A DNA stretch of 64,000 nt from Melioribacter sp051488665 (lineage in GTDB: Bacteria > Bacteroidota > Ignavibacteria > Ignavibacteriales > Melioribacteraceae). Numbering within the stretch: the stretch's first letter is position 1; every line of letters begins with the position of its first letter. A program made the translations under genes and the position numbers. The notes below the pieces were generated by a model. It made no database searches. It was given only the letters and a program-made list of their open reading frames with translations, and was not told the origin of the DNA. The DNA lies in contig NZ_JBPSEG010000003.1 of assembly GCF_051488665.1 (NCBI RefSeq), forward strand, positions 1-64,000, given 5' to 3'. Below, piece by piece: positions 25,500 through 34,498 of the stretch.

Positions 25500-27922
25500 T
25501 ACAGCAATCCTTTAACTTTTGCAAAAATAGTTGTTGCAGTCGTAGTAAACAAAACAATTGTAATCGAGCTCAGCGGCATCAGTATGGCGGCTATTACCGG
25601 TTCGAGCTTACCGCTTGTTGCAAAATATAAACCGACGACATTATAAACAAAGGATATAGCAAAACTCGCATAAACAATATATCTGCTTACAACGGAATAT
25701 TCGAGAAATTTATGAAGCGAGCCGAAAGAATCCGCGTCGAGAATGGCGTCGCATGCGGGAGTGAAATTATTGATGTTGTCGGATATTGAAACTCCTGCGT
25801 CGCTCTTTTGAAGCGCTCCGGCGTCGTTCAAGCCGTCGCCTATCATCATTACAACTTCGCCCCCTTCTTTTAACTTTTTTATAAATTCAAGCTTGTCGAA
25901 CGGACTTTGCCGGAAAAGCACTTTACCGCTTCCGAAATATTTTTCTAAATTTCGTTTTTCCCTCTCCGTATCGCCGGTCAAAAGATACAGCTTGTATCTT
26001 GATTTGAGACGCGATATAACTTCATCGAGTTTATTTCTGTATTTCGTTTTTATTCTGAAATAGCCGAGCGATTCCCCGCCGGAAGTTACCGTAACGTTTG
26101 AGGACGAATCGCTTGTTAAAAAAGCGTCGTAACCGGTAAATTCCGGCGACCCGATTTTAAATAACTTACCGTTGAATCTGGCTTGCAGACCTTTGCCGGG
26201 ATATTCGCGAAAATCCGAAATATTTTGCGCTTTAAATTCGGATAAATAACCGGCGATGGTTCTGCTCAGCGGGTGCGAAGAATTTATTACAAGCGATTTT
26301 ATTGCGGGCATTAATTCAGCACGATCAATTTGACCGGAAGAAATAAATTCCACTTCGGGATATTTATTGTCCGTAATGGTTCCCGTTTTGTCGAATACCA
26401 CGGTGGTGATTTTCGACAAGGTTTCCACAACCGAAACGCTCTTCAAATAGAATTTGTTTCTGCCGAATATCCGGAGAGTATTTCCGAATGTAAACGGAAC
26501 GGATAGAGCCAGAGCGCAGGGACATGCGACAATCAGCACAGCGGTGAAAGCATTGAATGCAATTAAATAATTTTCGGAAGACCAATACAAAAACGTTACG
26601 ACTGCAATCGAAATCACAATTGCAGTAAAATATTTGCTTACGAAATCGACCAGAGATTCGACGCGGCTTTCTTCTTTTTTACGAAAAGATGAGTCGTTCC
26701 ACAAACGCGTCAAATAACTTTGAGAAACTTCTTTGATCGATTCGGCTTCGATCGTGCCGCCCTGTTGCCTTCCGCCGGCATAAATAACGTCTCCGTTTTT
26801 GAGTTTAACCGGGTCGGATTCTCCGGTGACAAAACTGTAATCGATAAAAGCTTCCCCTTTAATCAGAATCGAATCAGCGGGCACAATTTCGCCGTTACGA
26901 ATTATCATCCTGTCGCCCACTTTTAGTTTCTCGAGAGGTATTGCGGTTTCGCCTCCCTCTTTTCTGATTGTAACGGAAATGGGAAAGTACGATTTATAAT
27001 TTCTCTCGAAGCTGAGAGAATGATAAATTTTATTCTGAAAAACCTTGCCTATCAAAAGGAAGAAAACCAGCCCCGCCAACGAATCGAGATAACCCGCCCC
27101 GGTCGAAGTTGTAATCTCGTAAAGACTTCTTAAAAATAGAACTGCAATCCCGAGAGCTATCGGAACGTCAATGTTCACAATTTTATTTTTGATTCCTTTG
27201 AAAGCCGATATAAAATAATCCGATGCGCTGTAGAAGAGCACGGGCAAAGCCAGCAAAAGATTAAGATACGAAAACACGGTTTTGATTTCGGGGTCGGAAT
27301 TGACGCCGAGCGAAAGATATTCGGGAAAACTGAGCATCATTATATTGCCGAAGCAGAAGCCCGCAATGCCGATTTTGAAATAGAGTTTTCGGTTGATTTC
27401 TTTGAGTTTGTCTTCGTCTTTTCCTTCAAGAGTCAGCAGCGGTTCGTAATTGATTGCGTCGAGAATTTCGACGATTTTTCTGAGCGACGTTTTAGCTTCC
27501 GAATATTTAACGAACAATTTTTTCTTCGGAAAATTTACGCGGGAAGCAAGCACTCCTTCGTTGAGCTTATTCAAATTTTCGAGCGCCCAGATACACGAGC
27601 TGCAATGGATTTGAGGTATGTAGAACGAAACGGTTGTAATATTTCCGTCGCTGAAGTCGATTAACTTTTCTTTCAACTCCGGATCGTCGAGGAATTCGTA
27701 ATTTCTGTACGAATTGGTTTTCTTTTTTATTCCGGAGCCGGGCTCTATGCTATAATAATCGCAAAGGTCGGCAGAATTAAGAATTTCAAATACGGTTTTG
27801 CACCCGTTGCAGCAGAAATATTTATCGCCTGCAGCAATCGAATCGTCAACGCATTCGTCGCCGCAATGGTAACAAATTATTTTCTCCGATACAGGTTCTT
27901 TTTCCGCTTTCCTTTCGTTCAT
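25499..27922 (-). CDS. ccoI: Copper-exporting P1B-type ATPase CcoI (FixI)
   Basis: 807 residues. The N-terminus has a cysteine-rich zinc-finger-like segment (CYHCGDECVDD and YFCCNGC) then a ferredoxin-like metal-binding domain with HCSSCIW. Eight predicted helices include the CPC transport motif VACPCALALS. Actuator TGES, phosphorylation site VFDKTGTITD and hinge MIGDGLNDAGAL are all intact. CcoI moves Cu across the inner membrane for the cbb3 centre. First gene of the operon; the divergent spacer to the SDR gene (27923-28048) must hold the operon promoter. Confidence 0.95.
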   Translation of the reverse strand: MNERKAEKEPVSEKIICYHCGDECVDDSIAAGDKYFCCNGCKTVFEILNSADLCDYYSIEPGSGIKKKTNSYRNYEFLDDPELKEKLIDFSDGNITTVSFYIPQIHCSSCIWALENLNKLNEGVLASRVNFPKKKLFVKYSEAKTSLRKIVEILDAINYEPLLTLEGKDEDKLKEINRKLYFKIGIAGFCFGNIMMLSFPEYLSLGVNSDPEIKTVFSYLNLLLALPVLFYSASDYFISAFKGIKNKIVNIDVPIALGIAVLFLRSLYEITTSTGAGYLDSLAGLVFFLLIGKVFQNKIYHSLSFERNYKSYFPISVTIRKEGGETAIPLEKLKVGDRMIIRNGEIVPADSILIKGEAFIDYSFVTGESDPVKLKNGDVIYAGGRQQGGTIEAESIKEVSQSYLTRLWNDSSFRKKEESRVESLVDFVSKYFTAIVISIAVVTFLYWSSENYLIAFNAFTAVLIVACPCALALSVPFTFGNTLRIFGRNKFYLKSVSVVETLSKITTVVFDKTGTITDNKYPEVEFISSGQIDRAELMPAIKSLVINSSHPLSRTIAGYLSEFKAQNISDFREYPGKGLQARFNGKLFKIGSPEFTGYDAFLTSDSSSNVTVTSGGESLGYFRIKTKYRNKLDEVISRLKSRYKLYLLTGDTEREKRNLEKYFGSGKVLFRQSPFDKLEFIKKLKEGGEVVMMIGDGLNDAGALQKSDAGVSISDNINNFTPACDAILDADSFGSLHKFLEYSVVSRYIVYASFAISFVYNVVGLYFATSGKLEPVIAAILMPLSSITIVLFTTTATTIFAKVKGLL

Positions 27923-27998
27923 TTTGCGAATCGCCGGGAATTTTTAATCTAAAAATAATAAAATCGGGACATACTATCCTGATTTTTAAATCTGACTT

Positions 27999-28025
27999 CA
28001 AAAATAATATTTACTAATTTTGCAA
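27999..28025. promoter_or_regulatory. Possible divergent promoters between ccoI and the SDR gene
   Basis: The spacer holds a TAnnTTTG box on each strand: TATTTTTG on minus (28006-27999) for the cco operon, and TAATTTTG on plus (28015-28022) for the SDR gene. The upstream -33 elements are poor and AT-rich DNA gives such boxes by chance, so this is tentative. I saw no clear Fnr-type dyad. Confidence 0.3.
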
Positions 28026-28048
28026 CGATAATATTAAACGAGGCGCTT

Positions 28049-28816
28049 ATGTATCTGAAGAACAAAACCGTATTCATTACCGGAGCCACGTCGGGCATCG
28101 GGAAATCGTGCGCATACGCATTTGCACGCGAAGGATCGAATTTAATCATTTCGGCGCGCAGACAGGAATTAATCGAAAAGATTGCCGGCGACTTAAGACA
28201 AAAATACGGAGTAAAAGTTTATGCGGGCAAACTAGACGTGCGCAGCCGCGACGAAGTAAAAAAATTCTTTGAATCTCTTCCGGAAGAATGGCAAAAAATC
28301 GACATTTTAATTAACAACGCCGGACTCGCCAAAGGCTTGAATAAATTTTACGAGGACGATCCCGGCAACTGGGATATTATGATCGACACAAACGTCAAAG
28401 GTCTCCTCTACGTAACGCATGAAGTCCTGAAAGGAATGATAGAAAGACAAAGCGGACATATTATCAATATCGGGTCTATTGCCGGGCACGAAGCTTATCC
28501 GAAAGGAGCGGTTTATTGCGCTACGAAACACGCCGTCGACGCGATTACGAAATCATTGAGAATGGATACGATCGACAAAAACATACGCGTAAGCACAATA
28601 GACCCGGGATTGGTTGAAACCAATTTCAGCCGGGTGCGATTCGACGGCGACGAGGAAAAGGCAAAAAACGTTTACAAAGGAATAGAGCCGCTTACGGGAG
28701 ACGACGTTGCAGACGCCGTAATATACTGCGCTTCTCGTCCTCCGCACGTTAACATTGCGCAGATAACTCTCCTCGCTTCAAAACAGGCAAGCGCAACAAT
28801 CGTGCACCGCGAATGA
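28049..28816 (+). CDS. Short-chain dehydrogenase/reductase
   Basis: 255 residues, classical SDR. The NAD(P)-binding Gly motif is TGATSGIGKS at the N-terminus, with NNAGLA, catalytic Ser in IINIGSIAGHEA, and Tyr-Lys in YCATKHA. The PGLVETNFS segment closes the active site. It most resembles the YdfG-type serine/3-hydroxy acid dehydrogenase branch, which oxidises L-allo-threonine and 3-hydroxy acids, but the substrate is inferred only. gagg lies ahead of the ATG. Single gene, ending in a shared terminator. Confidence 0.9.
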   Translation: MYLKNKTVFITGATSGIGKSCAYAFAREGSNLIISARRQELIEKIAGDLRQKYGVKVYAGKLDVRSRDEVKKFFESLPEEWQKIDILINNAGLAKGLNKFYEDDPGNWDIMIDTNVKGLLYVTHEVLKGMIERQSGHIINIGSIAGHEAYPKGAVYCATKHAVDAITKSLRMDTIDKNIRVSTIDPGLVETNFSRVRFDGDEEKAKNVYKGIEPLTGDDVADAVIYCASRPPHVNIAQITLLASKQASATIVHRE

Positions 28817-28887
28817 TAAAAAAATAAGACTCTTTTTTATAATAATGTGCGTTTAAAGATTTCAAAAAATCTTAGTTCACACATAAG

Positions 28888-28922
28888 AAAAAAGCCGGAG
28901 AAAATCGTCTCTCCGGCTTTTT
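28888..28922. terminator. Bidirectional terminator between SDR and aconitase genes
   Basis: GCCGGAG (28894-28900) pairs with CTCCGGC (28911-28917), with an A run before and a T run after. It can therefore stop the plus-strand SDR transcript and the minus-strand aconitase transcript. Confidence 0.85.
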
Positions 28923-28944
28923 GATTTTCTTCTTAACAGACCGA

Positions 28945-31206
28945 TTATTTATTCTTTTCCGCAATAAGATTTAACGCGCTGCCGGCTTTGAACCATTCGA
29001 TTTGACCCGCGCTCAGTGAATGATTCAACATAATTTCATCCTGCGAGCCGTCTTTATGTTTTACAATCATCTTGACCGGTTTTTCGGGAGACAGTTCTTT
29101 TAATCCGACGATGCTTATTCTGTCGTCTTCTTGGATTTTATCGTAGTCGGAAGGGTCTGCAAAAGTAAGCGGCAGCATTCCCTGTTTTTTCAAATTCGTT
29201 TCGTGAATTCGCGCAAAGCTTTTGGCAATAATCGCTTTGCCGCCGAGGTAGCGCGGTTCCATTGCGGCATGTTCGCGCGAAGAGCCTTCGCCGTAGTTCT
29301 CGTCGCCAACCACAACCCAGCCGAGTCCTTTGGCTTTGTATTCGCGAGCCACTTCGTGAACGGGTTTGTATTCGCCGGTAAAGAGATTTTTGGCTTCCCC
29401 GGTTTTATTCGTAAATGCATTTACGGCGCCGAGGAACATATTCTTCGATATATTGTCGAGATGACCTCGGTACCTGAGCCATTGACCCGCCGGCGAAATA
29501 TGGTCGGTAGTGCATTTGCCTTTAACTTTCAGAAGAAGAGGCAAGTCGACGAAATCATTTCCATCCCACGGTTCGAATCTTTCGAGAAACTGGAGTCGCT
29601 CGCTGTTCGGATCTATTTTAACTTCCGTATCGAAACCGTCGGGCGTCGGTTCAAGATAACCTTTGTTATCTTTAACGAATCCTTTCAGAGGAAGTTCGTC
29701 GCCGTACGGCGGATCGAGTTTTACTTCTTCCCCCTTTTCGTTTTTGAGAGCGTCGGTCTCCGGATTGAAAGATAATCTACCGGCGATTGCAAGCGCGGTT
29801 ACTATTTCGGGACTTGCCACAAACGAAAGCGTTTCGGGATTATTGTCGTTTCTTTTAGCAAAATTACGGTTGAACGAATTAATAATCGTATTTCTTTCGC
29901 CTGTCTTGATGTCCATTCTCTTCCACATTCCGATACAAGGACCGCACGCATTGGCGAGCACTTTACCGCCGAGTTCAGTCAATACCTGAAGCTGACCGTC
30001 GCGCTCGATTGTGGCGCGCACCTGCTCGGAACCGGGAGTAATTGTAAACTGGGATTTAGCCTTCAGTCCCTTTGCCAGCGCCTGCTTTGCTATATTTGCG
30101 GCTCTGTCGATATCTTCGTAACTGGAATTAGTACAGCTTCCGATAAGAGCCACGCTTATATTGTCGGGATAATTGTTTTCTTTTACCGCTTCTTTCATTT
30201 TGGACAACGGATGCGCCAGATCGGGAGTAAAAGGTCCGTTGATATGAGGTTCGAGTTCGTTAAGATTAATTTCAATCAGCTGGTCGAAATATTTTTCCGG
30301 ATTCGCATAAACGTCGTCGTCAGCTTTGAGCTGATGCGCCAGTTTTTCGGCGAGTTCTGCTACGTCCGCTCTGTCGGTTTTACGCAGATAATTAGCCATT
30401 TTTTCATCGAATGGGAAAACCGAAGTTGTGGCTCCTACTTCAGCGCCCATATTGCAGATAGTCGCTTTTCCGGTGCACGAAATCGAGCCGGCGCCTTCGC
30501 CGAAATATTCGATAATAGCTCCCGTGCCTCCTTTAACGGTCAGCAGACCGGCTAATTTAAGAATAACGTCTTTCGGCGCGGTCCAGCCGGAAAGTTTGCC
30601 GGTCAATTTAACGCCAATTAATTTGGGCCACTTCAATTCCCACGGCATACCCGCCATAACGTCGACCACGTCGGCTCCTCCGACGCCAATGGCAATCATA
30701 CCGAGACCGCCTGCATTCGGAGTATGGGAATCCGAACCGATCATCATTCCGCCCGGGAACGCATAATTTTCGAGTATTACCTGGTGAATAATTCCCGCGC
30801 CGGGTTTCCAGAATCCGACGCCGTATTTTTTACAGACGCTCTCCAGAAAATCGTAAACTTCGCGGTTTTCTTCGATTGCTCTTTCGAGGTCTTCTTTCGA
30901 GCCGCTCTGAGCAACAATCAGGTGATCGGCGTGAGCCGTAGCCGGCACTGCGGAAGTCTTTCTGCCGGCATGCATAAATTGCAACATCGCCATTTGAGCC
31001 GTCGCATCCTGCATTGCGACTCTGTCTGGATAAAAATCGACGAAGTCTTTGCCTCGAACAAATTCACGAGTCGGTTCCTCCGCCAGATGCGCATAGAGAA
31101 CTTTTTCGGCGTATGTCAAAGGTCTTCCGACAACCTTCCGCGCTTTATTCACCTTATTTTCAAAATTATCATAAACGCGTTTTATCATGTCAAAATTTGC
31201 AGCCAT
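28945..31206 (-). CDS. acn: Aconitate hydratase (mitochondrial-type)
   Basis: 753 residues, the size of the mitochondrial-type aconitase and shorter than bacterial AcnA (~890) or AcnB (~860). Fe-S cluster cysteines are in SCTNSSYED and ANACGPCIGMW. Substrate/catalytic segments include GSDSHTPNAGGLGM, and the swivel domain has DENYGEGSSREHAA. It converts citrate to isocitrate in the TCA cycle. gggg precedes the ATG at a suitable distance. A TATTTTTG box at 31245-31238 could be its promoter. It is a single gene. Confidence 0.95.
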   Translation of the reverse strand: MAANFDMIKRVYDNFENKVNKARKVVGRPLTYAEKVLYAHLAEEPTREFVRGKDFVDFYPDRVAMQDATAQMAMLQFMHAGRKTSAVPATAHADHLIVAQSGSKEDLERAIEENREVYDFLESVCKKYGVGFWKPGAGIIHQVILENYAFPGGMMIGSDSHTPNAGGLGMIAIGVGGADVVDVMAGMPWELKWPKLIGVKLTGKLSGWTAPKDVILKLAGLLTVKGGTGAIIEYFGEGAGSISCTGKATICNMGAEVGATTSVFPFDEKMANYLRKTDRADVAELAEKLAHQLKADDDVYANPEKYFDQLIEINLNELEPHINGPFTPDLAHPLSKMKEAVKENNYPDNISVALIGSCTNSSYEDIDRAANIAKQALAKGLKAKSQFTITPGSEQVRATIERDGQLQVLTELGGKVLANACGPCIGMWKRMDIKTGERNTIINSFNRNFAKRNDNNPETLSFVASPEIVTALAIAGRLSFNPETDALKNEKGEEVKLDPPYGDELPLKGFVKDNKGYLEPTPDGFDTEVKIDPNSERLQFLERFEPWDGNDFVDLPLLLKVKGKCTTDHISPAGQWLRYRGHLDNISKNMFLGAVNAFTNKTGEAKNLFTGEYKPVHEVAREYKAKGLGWVVVGDENYGEGSSREHAAMEPRYLGGKAIIAKSFARIHETNLKKQGMLPLTFADPSDYDKIQEDDRISIVGLKELSPEKPVKMIVKHKDGSQDEIMLNHSLSAGQIEWFKAGSALNLIAEKNK

Positions 31207-31237
31207 TTTAATTTTCCCCTTGTTTAGTTATTCGTTA

Positions 31238-31245
31238 CAAAAATA
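31238..31245 (-). promoter_or_regulatory. Possible -7 element of the aconitase promoter
   Basis: TATTTTTG on the minus strand, about 32 bases ahead of the aconitase ATG, matches the Bacteroidetes-type -7 box TAnnTTTG. No convincing -33 TTTG lies 19 bases upstream, so confidence is low. Confidence 0.3.
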
Positions 31246-31306
31246 AAAAAAAATTCGTTTTGATATTGCAGAGAAATTTCATGGAGTCCGCTAGAGCGCT
31301 TTTGCA

Positions 31307-31350
31307 TATAAAAAACGGGAATCCCCTCTATTCAAAGCAAATTCCCGTTT
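31307..31350 (-). terminator. Terminator of the pectin operon
   Basis: On the minus strand AAACGGGAAT pairs with ATTCCCGTTT across an 18-base loop and runs into TTTTTTAT. It lies 38 bases beyond the stop of the SGNH hydrolase, the last gene of the operon. Confidence 0.8.
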
Positions 31351-31387
31351 ATCTAAATAATCCGGTAAAGTTCCGTTTAAGAAACAA

Positions 31388-32029
31388 TTATTTAATCATA
31401 GCCGACAGATACTCCGCAACGGTTTCCGCTATTTCTTCATGGCCTTTTTCGTTAGGATGAAGACCGTCCCAGAAGTTTTCGGGACTAACTTTTCCGTAGA
31501 GTTGAATGAAACCCGCGGAACGGCGTTCGGCGAGTTTTTTATATTCTTCGTTTAATTTTATTAATGAAGATTGAGTGGCTTCGTTATACAATTTCTTTCT
31601 GTTAATTTCGTTCATTGTTTCGAGATTGATATTGCACGGCGAAGCGATAATTACTTTCGCGGATGGAATTTCCGATTTTATTTGAGTCAACATACTGTCG
31701 ACATTTCTCACGCAGTTTGCCACAAGGCTGTCGTTGCCGTTTTTCAAATCGTTAACTCCGAGCAAAATTATAAAATAGTCGGCGTCGCGGTTGACGTCGA
31801 TTACAGGCTGCAGTTCGTCCAGATCGGAGGTTTTTCTGCCGTTTCTTCCGGCATTAACAAACGTAATATTGTCGAAACGCTCTGATAACTTTTCCACCCA
31901 TCCTTTGCCTTCCACGCCCGCGCCGTGAGTAATCGAATCGCCGAAACAGACAATCTTGATTTTTTCCTGCTGCACATTAAATCCCATTAAAACCGCAAGC
32001 ATTGCAGACAACAGAATTTTCTTTTTCAT
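31388..32029 (-). CDS. Secreted SGNH/GDSL hydrolase
   Basis: 213 residues with a signal peptide (MKKKILLSAMLAVLMGFNV). Block I is VCFGDSITHG (nucleophile Ser), block III LLGVNDLKNG, and block V DGLHPNEKGH (catalytic Asp and His). Such enzymes are carbohydrate or lipid esterases. In this operon, next to a pectate lyase, a pectin or rhamnogalacturonan acetylesterase role is the best inference. It starts 15 bp after the pectate lyase stop. Confidence 0.85.
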   Translation of the reverse strand: MKKKILLSAMLAVLMGFNVQQEKIKIVCFGDSITHGAGVEGKGWVEKLSERFDNITFVNAGRNGRKTSDLDELQPVIDVNRDADYFIILLGVNDLKNGNDSLVANCVRNVDSMLTQIKSEIPSAKVIIASPCNINLETMNEINRKKLYNEATQSSLIKLNEEYKKLAERRSAGFIQLYGKVSPENFWDGLHPNEKGHEEIAETVAEYLSAMIK

Positions 32030-32044
32030 TGTAAACGCCTCAAT

Positions 32045-33202
32045 TTATTCTTTAATCCATTTCTTTTTCCATTCCGGGTATTTATCGAGAGCCTGCTGAG
32101 GCAGGTAAGTGTACCACGTATATCCGGCACGCCTTTCGTGAGCCACTTCGGCAAGCGAATAGACTTTTTTGCCGTCGCGGTTGCAGAACAACGGTTTATG
32201 CGTAATCAGTTCGCTGTATCTCGGCCATATCGGAGGAGCGTCGGGATCTTCAACGACAAAACGGTCGACGCTTATTGTGCTCCATTTGTATTTTATCGGC
32301 TTAATCTTTTTTTCTTCGATTCGTATGCCTTTTATTTTGGATTCTTCGAACCAACGAACTGCGCTCTCGATTGCATTGATTAATCGCGGCGAAGGATTAT
32401 CGATATCCATCAAAAACAAAACCAGGTCGGCGCTTTCCTGATTTGCAATGGACGGCAGTTCATAAGAACGCCCATGCTGAGGCTCGAGCGTTATATTATC
32501 GTGCTGTTGACCCCACGCATACAATACTCCGTTTTCTTTAATCTGGCAGTCGAGAATGCATTTTAAGCCTTTTTCGAATGCCATTACTGCTCTATCGTAT
32601 AAATCCTGACTCACAAAAGAATATTGAGGTTCTTTTTTAATAATGTTATAGAGAACCCTCATAATGCCTGCCATTGCGCCGTCGTTGAAGGTAATAAATT
32701 TTCGGTAGCCGCTCGTATCCGGATAAAACTGAGGCCAGCCGCCGTTCGGATACTGAGCTTTTAGAATAAATTCGATTCCTTTGACGCAGGCTTCTTTATA
32801 ACGTTCGTCCTTTAAAATTTCATAGGCGCGCGCGAGATATTCCACCTGAGTATGAGTAGTCCAATTATCGAAAGTTGTGTTGGTCATGTTTTTGGATTTC
32901 AGAAGCGCTTCTTTTTGCTCGTCGGTCAGGATGGCGAGCATATCGTAATTTTTGGGCCAGCCGCCGTTTTCTTTTTGATAAAGGAGAATATTATCGGCAA
33001 TCTCTTTGATTTGCCACGGTTTGTATCTCGGTTGATTTTCGAGCGGATTGATTACGTTATCGTCGGCGCTTATATCGTACCAATGATGCGCGCTGTTCGC
33101 AAAACCCGACACGTCGATAATCGTTTTTTTATTTTGAGACTGTCCGTATACTGCCGCAAAAGACAAGGCAATTACGATAAGAAAGAATTTAACGGATTTC
33201 AT
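32045..33202 (-). CDS. Pectate lyase, polysaccharide lyase family 10 type
   Basis: 385 residues with a signal peptide (residues 1-20, ending AVYG). PL10 hallmarks are present: YQKENGGWPKNYDM, TFDNWTTHTQVEYLARAY, then QYPNGGWPQFYPD, FITFNDGAM and TLEPQHGRSYELPS. PL10 enzymes cleave polygalacturonate by beta-elimination with calcium. The usual 'NDDAM' reads NDGAM here, which is worth checking since an Asp is lost. ATGA overlap with the esterase gene upstream indicates translational coupling. Confidence 0.88.
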   Translation of the reverse strand: MKSVKFFLIVIALSFAAVYGQSQNKKTIIDVSGFANSAHHWYDISADDNVINPLENQPRYKPWQIKEIADNILLYQKENGGWPKNYDMLAILTDEQKEALLKSKNMTNTTFDNWTTHTQVEYLARAYEILKDERYKEACVKGIEFILKAQYPNGGWPQFYPDTSGYRKFITFNDGAMAGIMRVLYNIIKKEPQYSFVSQDLYDRAVMAFEKGLKCILDCQIKENGVLYAWGQQHDNITLEPQHGRSYELPSIANQESADLVLFLMDIDNPSPRLINAIESAVRWFEESKIKGIRIEEKKIKPIKYKWSTISVDRFVVEDPDAPPIWPRYSELITHKPLFCNRDGKKVYSLAEVAHERRAGYTWYTYLPQQALDKYPEWKKKWIKE

Positions 33203-33999
33203 TTTGTATCTCCGTGCAAATTAATTATTCCTCTGTTGACGAACCATTTTTCCAGCAGCGAAGGCCATTCCGACGCGGCATAGCCGCTCTTTTTTTCCAT
33301 TCCGAAACCGTGACCTCCTTCGAAAAAAATATGAACTTCGGGGTAAACGTTAATTTTAACGCAGGCGTCGATAAAATTCAGAGATTCCCGTACGGGCACG
33401 CGAGTGTCGTCGGCGGCGTGCACGATAAATAACGGCGGAAGTTCTTCTTTTACTTTTTCATAAAGGTTCTGCAGCCACGGATAAACAAGTACCGCAAAAT
33501 CGGGCTTGTAATTGTAGCCGTCGATCGAATCGATAAAAACGCGTTTGGGAGAAAGCATAACATTTGCCGCAAGGTGACCGCCGGCGGAAAATCCGATTAC
33601 TCCGATTTTATTGCCCGGGCTTTTACTCCTTATAAAACAAACTGCTCTTTGAGCGTCGTCAAGCGCGTCATCCTCGTTTAGCCTGTATTTCAAAACGTAC
33701 GCGTCGATGCCGAGATTGTTGAGCCACTTTGCAATTGTCACTCCTTCTTTTACAAACGCCAGATGATGATAACCTCCTCCCGGTAAAACGAGCATCGTAA
33801 TGCCTTTCGACTCGCTTGCTTTATAAAAGACAAGTCCCGGTTGGTTTACGGACCAGAATCTTTCGTCGCTGTAATTTTCTTTTTCAGCAGAATTAGCCGC
33901 GCCGGGAGCGCTGCCGTTCCATATGTTAATAAATTCGAACTGCCCGAATACCGGAGCGCTTACGAACAGCAAGACAAGAATAATAATTTTAGTTTTCAT
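33199..33999 (-). CDS. Secreted alpha/beta hydrolase (acetyl-esterase-like)
   Basis: 266 residues with a signal peptide (MKTKIIILVLLFVSAPVFG). Alpha/beta hydrolase fold with oxyanion-type VLPGGGYHHLA, nucleophile Ser in GFSAGGHLA, Asp in HAADDTRVP and His in EGGHGFG. It belongs to the carbohydrate-esterase-like group related to acetylxylan esterases (BD-FAE/Axe type). In the pectin operon it probably removes acetyl or other esters from plant polysaccharide. Overlaps the cupin and lyase genes by ATGA. Confidence 0.87.
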   Translation of the reverse strand: MKTKIIILVLLFVSAPVFGQFEFINIWNGSAPGAANSAEKENYSDERFWSVNQPGLVFYKASESKGITMLVLPGGGYHHLAFVKEGVTIAKWLNNLGIDAYVLKYRLNEDDALDDAQRAVCFIRSKSPGNKIGVIGFSAGGHLAANVMLSPKRVFIDSIDGYNYKPDFAVLVYPWLQNLYEKVKEELPPLFIVHAADDTRVPVRESLNFIDACVKINVYPEVHIFFEGGHGFGMEKKSGYAASEWPSLLEKWFVNRGIINLHGDTK

Positions 34000-34403
34000 T
34001 TCATGTTATATTTTTTTATTACGAGATATTTCAATTCGGTGTCGCCTGCGTTTCTAATGCCGTGCATGCTGTTCGGAGGGCAATAGAAACTCGAATACGG
34101 TTTCCCGATTCTTGTTTCGCCGTCGAGGTAAAATTCGGCGGTTCCTTCCAGGACGAAGAAGAATTCGTCTTCGGCGTGTGTATGCGGGGCGTGTGTCGCT
34201 TTATGAGGGGCGACGACGCTCATTTTCAGAGTGCGTCCGTCGAGAAAATTCTTGTCGACAAACCAGAACTGATAACCGACTTTGGTGCCGACCGTATCTT
34301 CCCAATTAAACTGACTGACGCATTCATCTATAGTAAATTGTTTCTGTTTATCCTGAGCTGCAATCAAGATCGGAATAAATAAAAAAAGAATTAAATATTT
34401 CAT
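33996..34403 (-). CDS. Secreted single-domain cupin protein
   Basis: 135 residues with a signal peptide (MKYLILFLFIPILIAA). The cupin motif 1 is HAPHTHAEDEFFFVLEG (metal-binding HxH and Glu) and motif 2 is PPNSMHGIRNAG (His). KdgF, which linearises unsaturated galacturonate, is also a small cupin found with pectin genes, so that role is possible, though KdgF is normally cytoplasmic. First gene of the four-gene operon, with ggagga ahead of the ATG. Confidence 0.8.
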   Translation of the reverse strand: MKYLILFLFIPILIAAQDKQKQFTIDECVSQFNWEDTVGTKVGYQFWFVDKNFLDGRTLKMSVVAPHKATHAPHTHAEDEFFFVLEGTAEFYLDGETRIGKPYSSFYCPPNSMHGIRNAGDTELKYLVIKKYNMK

Positions 34404-34418
34404 GGAGTCCTCCCTGAG

Positions 34419-34448
34419 CGTTTACTTCAACGTTTACTTACAAATTTA
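34419..34448 (-). promoter_or_regulatory. Possible promoter and operator of the pectin operon
   Basis: On the minus strand TAAATTTG (34448-34441) matches the -7 box. It is followed, around the expected start site, by two copies of AAGTAAACG with a 3-base gap (34439-34431 and 34427-34419). A 12-base direct repeat at a transcription start suits a regulator-binding site. No regulator gene is adjacent. Confidence 0.35.
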
Positions 34449-34498
34449 GCAACTTTTTTTCGTAATTTACAGGCAAAAATTTTTTATTTGTGGAAAAA

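Noticed and set aside
29560..29600. GGTTCGAATC resembling a tRNA T-loop
   Set aside because: Inside the aconitase coding sequence with no acceptor or anticodon stems around it.
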